Shown here: positions 1 to 11,967 of the stretch, piece after piece | How positions within the stretch are numbered: the first letter of the stretch is position 1 | How the letters are laid out: every line of letters starts with the position of its first letter | NCBI GenBank assembly: GCA_963978895.1 | Contig: OZ022240.1 | Span: forward strand, 7,979,550 to 8,043,549 | Source: Erpobdella octoculata | Lineage: Eukaryota; Annelida; Clitellata; Hirudinida; Erpobdellidae | Direction of reading: 5' to 3' | DNA length: 64,000 nucleotides | The notes under the pieces: model-generated | Told to the model about the DNA's origin: nothing | Database searches by the model: none | What the model saw: the letters and a program-made list of their open reading frames with translations, nothing else | Position numbers and translations under genes: made by a program

Positions 1-1173
1 CTCACTCACTCACTCACTCACTCACTCACTCACTCACTCACTCACTCACTCACTCACTCACTCACTCACTCACTCACTCACTCACTCACTCACTCACTCA
101 CTCACTCACTCACTCACTCACTCACTCACTCACTCACTCACTCACTCACTCACTCACTCACTCACTCACTCACTCACTCACTCACTCACTCACTCACTCA
201 CTCACTCACTCACTCACTCACTCACTCACTCACTCACTCACTCACTCACTCACTCACTCACTCACTCACTCACTCACTCACTCACTCACTCACTCACTCA
301 CTCACTCACTCACTCACTCACTCACTCACTCACTCACTCACTCACTCACTCACTCACTCACTCACTCACTCACTCACTCACTCACTCACTCACTCACTCA
401 CTCACTCACTCACTCACTCACTCACTCACTCACTCACTCACTCACTCACTCACTCACTCACTCACTCACTCACTCACTCACTCACTCACTCACTCACTCA
501 CTCACTCACTCACTCACTCACTCACTCACTCACTCACTCACTCACTCACTCACTCACTCACTCACTCACTCACTCACTCACTCACTCACTCACTCACTCA
601 CTCACTCACTCACTCACTCACTCACTCACTCACTCACTCACTCACTCACTCACTCACTCACTCACTCACTCACTCACTCACTCACTCACTCACTCACTCA
701 CTCACTCACTCACTCACTCACTCACTCACTCACTCACTCACTCACTCACTCACTCACTCACTCACTCACTCACTCACTCACTCACTCACTCACTCACTCA
801 CTCACTCACTCACTCACTCACTCACTCACTCACTCACTCACTCACTCACTCACTCACTCACTCACTCACTCACTCACTCACTCACTCACTCACTCACTCA
901 CTCACTCACTCACTCACTCACTCACTCACTCACTCACTCACTCACTCACTCACTCACTCACTCACTCACTCACTCACTCACTCACTCACTCACTCACTCA
1001 CTCACTCACTCACTCACTCACTCACTCACTCACTCACTCACTCACTCACTCACTCACTCACTCACTCACTCACTCACTCACTCACTCACTCACTCACTCA
1101 CTCACTCACTCACTCACTCACTCACTCACTCACTCACTCACTCACTCACTCACTCACTCACTCACTCACTCAC
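1..1173. repeat. (CTCA)n microsatellite, about 293 perfect units
   Basis: An uninterrupted CTCA tetranucleotide array runs from the first base to 1173 with no variant unit that I can see, then stops at GGCGCC. It presumably lies in an intron or 5' flank of the P450 gene that follows. Such length and perfection suggest recent expansion or an assembly-inflated array; the left end is outside the window. Confidence 0.98.
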
Positions 1174-1407
1174 GGCGCCAAAACATCGGCGGCAATAAAA
1201 CGTCACGTTTCTTGCTTATGGATATTTAAGCTTCATTGTGACTAGGATTTTGATCCGGTACATCAGAGTCAAACTCTACACAGTACTAGTACTGCATTGC
1301 TAAAGCTACATAATCGTTTGTTACTAACAATTACTAACTATTTGACTATTCAACTTAATTGTATATACAAGTTTTGTGAATTGGATTTAAACTAATCAAA
1401 TTTGCAG

Positions 1408-3701
1408 AAAAATCAAAACAATGGTCACATTGATTTTCTTGATATACTTTTAAAAGCCAGAGATGAAAATGGTCAAGGTCTGACCGATATTGAAATAAGA
1501 GAAGAAGTTGACACATTTTTGTTTGCAGGTTATTTTTTATGCACTATGATAAAATTTAAACGCAAATTTAAACCGAAATTGTAAATAAATTATTTGAAAA
1601 AATCTTTTTAAAACACGTTTTTGTAAACTAAAAAGAAGGTTCTTAAAATCTGAAAGTGTCATGAATTGACTGGATTCTTTTTTTCAGAAGATACGAGTCT
1701 CAAAAGCTATCCACTTAATTTATTTTTCGCTAATGCGTTCACATCTTTTTCTTTTTTTTTTGTTTAATCCTAGAAAAAGTTGCGGATTTTGATCGTGAAA
1801 CTTCCGTTTTGATTAACTCTGTTTATTCCAGCATATAAATATTTTGTTTATTTACATTGTGAAAAGGTCATGACACGACATCGTCTACAATTTCTTGGAC
1901 TTTATACTCATTAGCTTGTAATTCTCAATATCAAAAATTATGTCAGGAAGAAATTGACGCTGTTCTTGATGGTCGACCTGATGATACTTTAAATTGGTCA
2001 CTTTTAAGTATTTTAAAATAAATGTTATTTATTTTTTAATTTTTCTATTTGTTTTATTTTTAACTTGATTTATTATTTACTACAGGAATGATCTGCAAGA
2101 TCTTCCTTACCTAACTATGTGTGTAAAAGAAACGCTTAGACAATACGCAACTGTCCCCATTGTTGAAAGAGAATTAGATCGACCCTTAGTAATAGATGGT
2201 ATAGAACTTCCTGTGGGCGCTGTTATCTCAATAAATCTGTACAATCTTCATCACAACCCTCTCGTATGGGATGAACACGACGTAAGAAATGTCATTTTAA
2301 TTTTGAAGTTTGCATACTAAGTTAGTAAATGTAAACTTTTACCATTTCAGAAATATAATCCTGAACGTTTTGCTCCAGACAAAATCAAGAAAATGGATCC
2401 GTTCGCTTTTGTTCCTTTCTCAGCCGGCCCTAGATTATATGCTCGCACTTGCATATCCATGTTAAAAACTACTTTTTATAGCAATTTCTTTTTTTTTATA
2501 AATAGAAACTGCATTGGTCAAGCATTTGCAATGGAAGAAATAAAAATTGTTCATGGAAGGGTTTTGAGGAAGTAAGTCCTTGTACGATTGTCATTGTGAT
2601 TTTACCAGTACTCAAATGAGTATTGGTCAACGCTCATTCACCCGGCAGCTCTAATAATAAAATATTGTTTGGAAACTTTGGGGATCAGTCATTCATGTCA
2701 TTTAATAATGTACACTTTTTGGTAAAAGCTTGTTACTTATAGCGACTTTTATATATGTCCATCCTCGGGATCCTCGTCTGATAAAATAAGTTGCTTTACG
2801 AACTAGTGACTGAAAATCTCATAGATCCATCAAAAACCAAAATATGCAACCCTAACCAGCCAAAGCACAGTATGGTATTCTATCAAAGGGGAGAAACTAA
2901 AAAGGGTGAATGCTAAAAAAAGGCGCACGTTAATATGGGCGAAAATGAAAAAGGCGAACGTCAAAAAGGTGAAAATAAGGTTGTATTATTTTATATGAAA
3001 TGTTATAATTTATAACTTAACCAGTTGAGATACTCGCCATTGCCGGGTTCTAACTTTTTCTCTTTTTTTATATCACACATACACAAATACACAAACAATC
3101 TTCTGTCTTGCTTCTGCTATCTCCCTTTCTTTCTTTATTTCTATCTCTCTTTCTCTTACACACAAACACACACTCATAAAATTCTTTGTCTCTTCTCAGC
3201 TATCTCGATTTCTTCCTTTCTCCTTCTTTGACGGCGCCTTAATGATATGACCTTTTCAGAAATGTTTCTAAAAGAATAAACTTTTTTTTCGAAAAATGGT
3301 CGATGGCCGATTAGTTCATCAAAACAATTCACATTAAAGACAATATGCTTAATTAATTTATCTTCAGTTTGCAAAAGATTGTTTAGGTTATATTATAAAC
3401 TAACTAGCCGGACCGGTCTCTGCTACATAACTGTAACAATTAATTGTTTATAAACAATTTAAAACTACGATCTTGATCCAGACGTCTTGAATTTGGTTTT
3501 ATGCATCTAGATCTAGATCGCTGTTTAAAATGTTTATAAACAATTAATTTTACTGTTTATAAACAATAAATTTAAACTTTTTCTAATAACAGATTTACGT
3601 TCAGTCCGAAGGCCAACCACAAGCCAAAAAAAATTATGGCTGGTGTTATGAAATCTTCAAACGGAATACATTTGAAAGTTTCGGAAAGAATAATTCACTA
3701 A
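1408..3701 (+). CDS. CYP4-like cytochrome P450, C-terminal six exons (5' end not in window)
   Basis: Heme monooxygenase of the microsomal P450 family. Exons by motif and phase: 1408-1528, 1867-1996, 2086-2281, 2351-2433, 2506-2571 and 3593-3701 (stop TAA 3699-3701); all junctions keep frame. Diagnostic motifs appear in order: the CYP4-type [16 protein letters not shown]-helix (split by an intron after FAG), K-helix KETLR, YNPERF, and the heme loop [15 protein letters not shown] whose Cys is the axial ligand. The last exon gives the usual family C-terminus ending in [10 protein letters not shown]. Oddities: the junction at 2433/2506 lacks a GT donor (the intron starts ATTATATGC); without splicing, 72 nt (24 codons) stay open inside the heme loop. 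CYP4 proteins usually have Glu before GHDTT, which links heme covalently; here it is Ala. The N-terminal half and membrane anchor were not found, so it could be a gene truncated by the (CTCA)n array, or continue to the left. Confidence 0.85.
1766..1850 (+). repeat. 85-bp repeat, copy 1, in a P450 intron
   Basis: Starts AATCCTAGAAAAAGTTGCGG and ends near TATAAATATTTTGTT. It matches 3700-3783 with only a few differences. It sits in the intron just before the exon beginning GHDTT. Confidence 0.9.
2870..3235 (+). repeat. Dispersed repeat with GGGCGAA-type phrase array (copy 1)
   Basis: A run of A-rich phrases around GGGCGAA or AAGGCGAACG (2880-2985) is followed by TTAACCAGTTGAGATACTCGCC, GCCGGGTTC, and a pyrimidine and CACA-rich tract with TCTCTTTCTCTTACACACA. 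An inverted relative lies at 23945-24345 with the same order of parts. It falls within the last P450 intron. Class unknown; it resembles the end of a phrase-terminated DNA element. Confidence 0.6.
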
Positions 3702-3783
3702 TCCTAAAAAAAGTTGCGGATTTTGACCGTGAAACATCCGTTTTGATTAACTCTGTTTATTCCAGCATATAAATATTTTGTTC
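3700..3783 (+). repeat. 85-bp repeat, copy 2, overlapping the P450 stop codon
   Basis: Second copy of the 1766-1850 sequence. It begins within the stop codon of the P450 final exon and forms the start of its 3' flank. Confidence 0.9.
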
Positions 3784-3792
3784 TAATATTTC

Positions 3793-4030
3793 ATGCTGGC
3801 ATTAATGATATTATTAAACTTCATCACTAATCTGAGACTTCTAAGTAATAACGTTATAAGCATAGATGGGACCAAAACATTTTTTCAAGACCGAGACATT
3901 GACTTTACATACCAAAGCAAAACCGAGACAAGACAATTGAATTTTATTCCAATACCGAGACAAGACATTGAACCTCCAAGACCAAAACAAGACGAGACAT
4001 TAACTTAACAGACCAAGACAAGACAATTGC
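3793..4030. repeat. Degenerate ACCGAGACAAGACATTGA phrase tract
   Basis: Between about 3868 and 4030 the phrase ACCRAGACAAGACAATTGA recurs with variations and spacing changes. The open frame across it is low-complexity, has no recognisable domain, and is not called as a gene. It may be one end of a decayed element. Confidence 0.5.
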
Positions 4031-4084
4031 TTATTTGCCCAAAATATCAAATGAAATTTTTTTTTAATTTTTAAATTTCTTATA

Positions 4085-4675
4085 TTATTGCTTGCTTGAT
4101 TGTTTGAATGTTTCCAAACCTTAAAATTGAAAATTAACTAACTTCCCGTTATCAAATCGAGTTGAAATTTGAATTCTAAGATTGCTAATTATGACAATGC
4201 ATTCTATTAATGTTTGAAAATGTTTTGAAAAAAATTGTAATTAAAAATAATAATTATTCATGTTTTAAAACAACAAATACAATTAAATAAATGTTTGCCT
4301 ATATACATTCAAAAATGTCGTTTTAAAATAAAAATTGCAATAAATGAAAAGCCGGCAAATCCTGAAATATAAGAAATTTTTAAATAAAAACTCGTGTATT
4401 ACGCTTATTTATTTAAATTTCTTATATTAACTTCACCGCGTTCTTGCTTGCTTGAGTGTTAGCAAGCCTTGAAAGTGAAAATTAACTAACTTCTCATCCT
4501 CCATTGCATTCTATAAAAGTTTAAAAAAAATGAAAAAAAATTGGTTATTAAAAAAATTATTATTTATGATTTAAAACAAAAACAAATCAAATTTAATTAA
4601 ACCAATTTTTGCATATATAAATTCAAAAAATGTTTTAAAAGACAAATTTGCAATAAATGAAAAAACCTCGTTCAA
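4085..4675. repeat. Diverged tandem duplication of an AT-rich unit (about 350 bp)
   Basis: The sequence from TTGCTTGCTTGATTG to GCAATAAATGAAAAGCC (4085-4355) is repeated, diverged, at 4440-4672. Both carry AAAATTAACTAACTTC and a CATTCTATNAA box. No coding potential is seen. Confidence 0.6.
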
Positions 4676-4699
4676 TACAGAAAGTAAAAACAGATATAA

Positions 4700-5690
4700 C
4701 AGTTTTAAATTATTTCATTTGAAAAACATTAGTGTTTCTAGCTGTAGGTAAGTCAGACATTTTGTTAGTATGAGGTTTCATAATTAACCCACTCTTAGAA
4801 AAATGTGTGCTATGGTATCAGTGGTAGCTGGAACACACCATGACTTAAAAACAAAGGCCATAACAATTTGAACTCGCAATTTTTGCACACTTTTATTACA
4901 CTTGACTTCTCTGTCTGTCTATGGTCAACATTTTTGAATTGATTTTTTAACAACTTTTAGACAAGTTAGAACTTTGAAACTCTTAGCATAGACTTTAGCC
5001 ACCCGCCAAAACAATATCCAATAGTTTTCTAAGCGATTTAATCATTATTTCAAATAATTTTAATATTTATTTTATTACAGTTTTAAAATTATTTGCTAGA
5101 TGGCGCTAGCGTCAATTAAATAAACTTTTAGGTATATTAATCATGACTATGACAAAAACTTTTGGTTCACAACAACATCGAAAAATCATTTTCTTTTTTC
5201 GACGCATTAGAGCCGGGAGAAAAAGTACAAAATGAAATGGAAATAATTTTTCAAAGGTTTGTCGTCAAATTAAATACTACGCACTTTAATGTTGATCTGG
5301 GTATAACTCCATTTTTTCATAGTTCCCCACTGCCAAAAACTCCCTACCAGAACGATGGCGATAATTGTAGAAGTTATTCATCTTCAGGCTTATACGTTGA
5401 GAAAATCTAAATGAACCATTTGATTCCGAAAAAAAGTGCATTGATAAAATCTTTCTTTCCTTGGACCTTATTAGCGCCAATTATTGTTTGTATGGTGAAC
5501 CGAATGAGCCTGTTGGTGGAAGCAACCGGGCAAAACGGAATTGCAATTGAAAAATTCCATCCAAAACTGTTTTAAATTTTAAAATAATTTTTATCGAAAA
5601 GATGGATTCATCAAAAATGTACAAAATTAATGTTAACAAATGAGGGATTTAAAAAGCAAATGTATACACATGTGAGCTCTGATTATATTT
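4700..5690. other. AT-rich interval without recognised gene
   Basis: A CTGTCTGTCTATGGTCAACA segment at 4910-4935 and a GCAATTGAAAAATTCCATCC segment near 5540 are both relatives of dispersed repeats elsewhere in the window. Short open frames at 5162-5410 (+) and 5286-5480 (-) overlap each other, show no domain and have no splice support. Confidence 0.5.
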
Positions 5691-6200
5691 TTACAAACTT
5701 TTATTTAGGTTACAATCTCTGTTTGTGTGTGTGTGTGGCTTTCACTGTACGCAAATCTTGCAAGTAAAATTAAACCATCTTTTCGACTAGCTAGAAAGCT
5801 GAAACTTTATATTGGATGACAATGACAATACACGATTAAATTAAAAAAAAGAGAACATTTTTTGTATTTCTAAATCGAGTGTATTTGAAATTAAAGTTTG
5901 TGTTAAAAACTCGTTTTTACCTCTACTTGTTTAGACGTCTACTTAACTTGACTTCTTTGTCTGTCTGTCTGTCGTCAAATTTTGCAATCGATTTTAAACT
6001 AGCTTCCCGATGAGCTAAAGACTTAAAAATTTGAACATACCTCCGAACTGACTAACAATGCATTCAATCAAATTTTCGGATCGATTGGATAAAATTTAAT
6101 TAAATAAAAATTTGGGATATTTTCGTCGAACTATTTGTCTATGCTAAAATACTCGTTGTTTAGTTGAGCTAATATTTGGTGTACTGAATTTTCGTCGATG
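5690..6200 (+). repeat. Dispersed repeat family T (copy 1)
   Basis: Starts ACAAACTTTTATTTAGGTTA, then a (GT)n stretch, CAAATCTTGCAA, GACTAGCTAGAAAGCTGAAAC and CTAAATCGAGTGTATTTGAA. The same order occurs at 34017-34300 and, shortened, at 41134-41310. The downstream TCTGTCTGTCTGTCGTCAAA part resembles the starts of family M elements. Confidence 0.7.
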
Positions 6201-6394
6201 ACATTGTCATTTTATTAAATTTTCCTTATTAATTGGACAAAATTTAAATGAAATATAAAATAAAAATAATTAAAATTTTGAAAAAGTAAAAATGTTCTTC
6301 AAAAGGTTTTTTTCTAATCCCGCCCTGTGTAACTTATACTCACTATCTTTTAAAGTTAATAAAGATCACACCACAATTTTATTGGTTTGGTTAT

Positions 6395-6599
<205 letters not shown>

Positions 6600-7028
6600 C
6601 ACACGCACGCACACGCATCCACACACTGTATACAATCTTTGTCTTCATTAAGTTGCACGTTGCAGTGAATCGACCCCCAAAATTTTATTCACGCGACAAA
6701 TCAGGCTTATCGATTATTAAAACAATCTTAATATCTAAATTATGTCAAATTGACTCAAATCAGCTTGAGGACTTCCCAAAGCATGTAAATAAAACCCTGG
6801 CAAAAAGTTTAAAAAAAATTATAATTTACACGAAAAACACTTCACCACAAAAACCCATCTCATAGGGTATGGTAATTATGTAAGAAACCGATATGGCAAG
6901 ATTTCACTTATCTACTATAATGTTCAGATTTCAGGTCGGGTCGTGTCAGATTTTCTGGCGAGTGGGGTTTTGAAAATTGAACCAATGGACAACTTTGACC
7001 TTAACATTTTTTATTACTTCTTAAATAC

Positions 7029-8229
7029 TAGCAGTGCCCGTAGCGGCTTCGCTCGCATGAACCGTGCATCCATAGGTGTCGGCTCGGCCGGTCGACAACT
7101 TGGCCCAGCCCGTTTCAAAATCAAAATTCCTGGCCCAGCACGGCCCGTTTTTACAGGCCTAGAAATTCTATATACTTGATGAAAAACTTCGGCCCGTCCC
7201 ACCTTGATTTCAGGTTTAGCCCGTTTCGTCTGAAGACCCTAAAATCACTAAAATGTCTATATGTTTAGTGAACAATCTTGGCCCGTACCACCTTAGCCTG
7301 GCCCGTAAAAGAACCCTAAAATAACGGCTTGGCCCGACCGGTGATAAACTGGACTCAGCTACTTTTAACCGGCACAAAACCTCAAAATACTAAGTTTTAC
7401 ATCTGTAATGCTTGCAGTTGTTGAGTAGCAGTTATTTTAAAATTAAATAAAACTTATTTTGACCCCACATTTGAAGTCCTGGAAACCAAATTTTCAAAAA
7501 ATGGTGAAACACGTATATCATTATTTTTAGAGTAGAAACTAAATACTAATTTTAACTTTGTAGCATTTACAGTTTTTGAGTAGCAGCTACTTTAAAAACT
7601 AAGTAATCCTATTGTACACCCCACATTTAAGGTCCTGGAAACCAAATTTGTAAAAAATGGTGAAACACGTATATTTTTATTTTTAGAATAGAAACTAAAT
7701 ACTAATTTTTACATATGTGGTATTTACAGTTTTTGAGTAGCAGTTACTTTGAAAAACCAATAACCCTATTTTCCACCCCACATTTGAAGTCCTGGAAACC
7801 AAATTTTCAAAAAATGCTAAAACACGTATTTCATTATTTTTGGAGTAGAAACTAAAAACTAATTTTTACTCCTGTAGCATTCACAATTTTTGAATAGCAG
7901 CTACTTTAAAAACCAAATAACCCAATTTTCCAACCCACATTTGAGGTCCGGGAAACCGAATTTTCAAAAAATGGTGAAACACGTATTTTTTTATTTTTCA
8001 AGAAAAATCCATATACCAAAATTCAAAATCTCCTCATTTTGGTTTTCGAAAAAAAATTTGTTTTCCAGTTTCTTCCCCTCAGGAGCAAAATTTTCAAAAA
8101 TCCTTTCTTTGTGGATGCTTACGCAAGAAAAGTAATATAAGTTCCAAATTTCACGTTCCTAGGATGAGGCGTTTGAGCTCGGCGTTGATTATCAGTCAGT
8201 CAGTCAGGACATGTTCTTTTATTTATATA
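7029..8229 (+). mobile_element. Family Q interspersed element, copy 1 (about 1.2 kb)
   Basis: Head ACTAGCAGTGCCCGTAGCGG is followed by a CGGCTTCGCTCGCATGA box, a stretch rich in GGCCCG/GGCCCGT phrases (7080-7340), then about four diverged tandem units of roughly 150 bp (ACTAATTTTTACTCCTGTAG ... CCACATTTGAGGTCC, 7385-8000). The tail is CCTAGGATGAGGCGTTTGAG, CAGTCAGTCAGGACATG and an ATTTATATA end. The tail layout (short tetranucleotide run, ACATG/ACATT, TA-rich end) is that of RTE-like non-LTR families and derived SINEs. No ORF. An S element begins exactly where this one ends. Confidence 0.75.
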
Positions 8230-8475
8230 CTAGCTGGGTTACCCGGCGTTGCCCGGGGATTTTAACGGCTTTTTATCGTTTTTTCTCTGGCTCCCGTTTC
8301 CTTAACCGCTTGCTTTCCCGTTCCATGTCGCTTTCTCACTCCTGGTCGCATTTCTGCTCACGGTCGCTTTTCCGGCCCCGGTCTCTTTTACTTTTCCCGA
8401 TCCCGGTTGCTTTTACGCTTTACCGCTCCAGCTTGCTCTTCTTTTCGCTCTTCTGTTCCTCCATTAAATTTTAGA
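8228..8475 (+). mobile_element. Family S element, copy 1, 3'-truncated
   Basis: Head ACTAGCTGGGTTACCCGGCG, then CTCCCGTTTCC and degenerate GGTCGCTTTTCCGG units, ending around CATTAAATTTTAGAGCC. No normal S tail was found downstream. Confidence 0.7.
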
Positions 8476-9690
8476 GCCTTCCCAATGTGGCTTAGATGGG
8501 CTGTAGTGGAATGCTGTGCACAGTCATCAAAATTGATCTGTTCTCTCGTTAACACTTTGTTGTTTGGTTTGCTCGTTTAGTTACGTCTGAACTTCCTCAA
8601 TTTTAATTAGTGTTTTTTAATGTATTGGTTCCACTCTGCAAGTGTGATCTTCTGCAAAGGCTTATTATGATTGACTAAAGCTGAAAAAAAAAATTTATTA
8701 GTTAACGGCTGCAATAATGTTAAAATCCGCTCATATATCTCAACAGGTTATATTTTTTTAGATGTTCTTAGTTTTTAAGTGTCATGTCTACAGAACGCTA
8801 CATGTGGCATGTTAATAAATGTTGACCCGTGGCTTTGAAAAATGTGATATAAAACACAGATTGAAATAAAACATGTAATAATAATATTAAAAACCTTCAA
8901 AGCATTAACTTAATGAATTTTCCGAGAGTTTTCTGAGATCATCAATTTGGAACAATCGAAGAGTACCACTTTTATTTAGCAAATGATGCAATTATAAATT
9001 GAACAAAACAGCAGCAGATTGATAGGCTGGCTTGAGAACTTTGTTCATGATTTTGTTGAAACACAAAAATACTGCACTTGCTTTCATTTCTTACAAATTT
9101 CATGCACCTCATATATCAGTGAAACTTTTACAATAAATTGATGTTGCATGTAAGATTTTCTTTCAAATGTAATTTTCTAATTTCCTCTGAAAAGTAAAAA
9201 ATAAAATAAGACCGATAAATTAATTCATAATCTTATAGTCATAAATACTCGTGAATAATAATGGTTGTAATGCCATCACATAAAAAAAACATACCTGCCC
9301 AAACAAATTTCTCATTTACCGATAGGCTGATAGCAAGCTCGTCAGTTTAGGAAACCATGATGAACAATATTAGATAAGGAACAATTGAAGTCAGAAGCCT
9401 TGAACGATAAATATGAACAATGAATTTAAATTTATTTTTCCAATCTGCAACTCCTTTTTGCAAAACACAAAATGTTAGAGCATAATGATAATCTTATAAT
9501 AATTAATAATAATATAACATAATTAAACACGTGCAATGCAACAAACGAAACAAATTGAAAGATACCCAGTAAATCATGATTTTAAAAACTAAAAACAAAT
9601 TACCAAAGCTTTGCCACTTACTTTTGAATGGGAGATATGAACAATGAATTTCTAATTTGATTTAGTTTTAATTTGTTAAGTCTGGAACTG
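8476..9690. other. Unassigned AT-rich interval
   Basis: I see no conserved open frame, RNA gene or structured repeat across these 1.2 kb; only short AT-rich runs. Confidence 0.5.
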
Positions 9691-9694
9691 TTTT

Positions 9695-10306
<612 letters not shown>

Positions 10307-10327
10307 CATCTGTGGAGTTGTCTTAAA

Positions 10328-11300
10328 ATGGATTATTTCATATTTAACTAACCGCACGCAACGGGTTAGTGTGGGTGGGAACTTGTCATTGTCCGTGTTG
10401 CTTAGTAGTGGAGTACCCCAGGGATCAGTCTTGGGCCCACTACTCTTTCTATTGTACACCACTGATTTACTTGAAATTATTCATCGTTCTGGACTCAAGG
10501 GACACTGCTATGCCGACGACACCCAAACATATGTTCACTGCTCTGTTGATGATGCGGAGAATGTTCACCTTCGCTTATTGTCCTGCATAGAGAACATTGA
10601 ACAGTGGATGGCTTCTAATCGTCTAAAACTGAATGGCGATAAGACTGAATTAATCTGGATAGGTGCAAGATCAAAGTTGCAACAGAGTAAAGCAAAAGCT
10701 TTGTTAGTTGCTGGGGCTTTGGTCGCCCCCACAGAAGTTGTTCGAAACCTAGGTGTTAATGTCGATTCTGAGCTTTCCATGAAAGATCATGTATATAAAC
10801 TGTCAAAAACCTGTTTTTTCCAACTACGACAGCTTAGAACCATACGAAGGTCTTTGACAAGTGAAGCAACACGTCTCCTGCTCTCTATTTACAGGCTTAC
10901 CTCTCAGTGCTGTTGGAAAGATTCAACGTATTCAAAATGCAGCTGCTCGTCTTTTTGGTGGACTAAAGAAACATGATCATGTGACTGCAATAATGAAAAC
11001 TGAACTCCGGTGGCTGCGTATCTCTGAGCGAATTATTTTCAAAATTGGGACTTTAGTCTACAAGGCGCTCCATGGCGAAGCCCCCTCATATTTGCAAGAG
11101 CTGTGTGTTACTGTGTCTGATAACAATTCTTACTTATCTCGTCACAGATCTGCTAGTCGTGGTGATCTAGTTGTTCCCATAACTCGAACAAAAACTTACG
11201 GCAGTCGAGCCTTCAGTATAGCATCCGAGAAGCCACTACATTGAGTTTATTCAAGGCCGAGCTAAAGACATTTCTGTTTGCGAAATCCTATCCAAATTGA
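10328..11300 (+). pseudogene. CR1/L2/Jockey-type LINE reverse transcriptase, 3' remnant
   Basis: RNA-directed DNA polymerase C-terminal half of a non-LTR retrotransposon. In one frame (10328-10890): a [13 protein letters not shown] start, [18 protein letters not shown], catalytic CYADDTQ, and the thumb-side MASNRLKLNGDKTELIW, NLGVNVDSELSM. A deletion with frameshift near 10885-10895 removes the usual RLDYCNSLL segment. The protein resumes as GLPLSAVGKIQRIQNAAARL and KKHDHVT, shifts again near 11225, and ends with LSLFKAELKTFLFAKSYPN then TGA (11298-11300). The 5' half, endonuclease and ORF1 are absent, so it is a dead, 5'-truncated copy. Confidence 0.9.
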
Positions 11301-11309
11301 TGATCAGAG

Positions 11310-11547
11310 AGAAATTATTTCATTTTTCCTGACATGCTGATTTTTGTTTTTTGTGAATTTTCACACAACCTTGAGAGTCAAGAGGAATCAAATAGAGAGA
11401 AAAAAATTTTGAAATCCGTCACAAAATGAGCGGATCGGAGCGGGTGAGCGAGCGGGAACTATATAGATATGTATGTGCGTATGTATGTGTGAATGTATGT
11501 ATGTGTATGTGCATGTATGTGTGTCTGTGTGTGTGTTTATGTATGTA
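11310..11547 (-). mobile_element. Family S tail segment (minus) joined to a (TATG)n tract
   Basis: On the minus strand: GCTCATTTTGTGACGGATTTC, then TTGACTCTCAAGGTTGTGTG, AAATTTTCA and onward, but the terminal ATTACGATCGGATGAATGG part is missing here. To its right a GTATGTGTGTATG-rich tract leads into the head of the next S element. The same tail/tract/head junction recurs inverted at 14575-14800, 18300-18570 and 49613-49886. Confidence 0.65.
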
Positions 11548-11967
11548 CTAGCGGAGATACCCGGCGTTGCCCGGGTTTTTTAGAGGTTTTTCTAATGTTT
11601 GTCTCTTTCTCTCCCGTTTCCTTTCCCACCTGCTTTCCCACCTGCTTTCCCACTCCTGTTCGCTTTCCCGTTTTCGGTCGTTTACCCGCTGCCGGTCGCT
11701 TTCCCGCTCCCGGTCACTTTCCCGCTCGCGGTCGCTTTCCCGCTCCCGGTCGCTTTCCCGCTCCCGGTCGCTTTCCCGCTCCCGGTCGCTTTCCCGCTCC
11801 CGGTCGCTTTCCCGTTCCCGGTCGCTTTCCCGTTCCCTGTCGCTTTCCCGTTCCCGGTCGCTTTCCCGTTCCCGGTCGCTTTCCCGTTCCCGGTCGCTTT
11901 CCCGTTCCCGGTCATGCTTGCTCTCCCATTCCCGGTCACGGTTGCTCTCCCGTTCACGCTCATTTTT
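11547..11967 (+). mobile_element. Family S element, copy 2 (head and 18-bp minisatellite)
   Basis: Head ACTAGCGGAGATACCCGGCG, then CTAATGTTTGTCTCTTTCTC, then about 14 copies of an 18-bp unit GGTCGCTTTCCCGTTCCC (or GCTCCC) at 11675-11935. Three plus-strand and two minus-strand frames stay open across it only because the unit length is a multiple of three. The element is interrupted at 11967 by family M and resumes at 12721. Confidence 0.85.

Noticed and set aside
3174..3374. 66-codon minus-strand frame
   Set aside because: Lies in a pyrimidine-rich repeat within the last P450 intron, with no paralogue or splice support.
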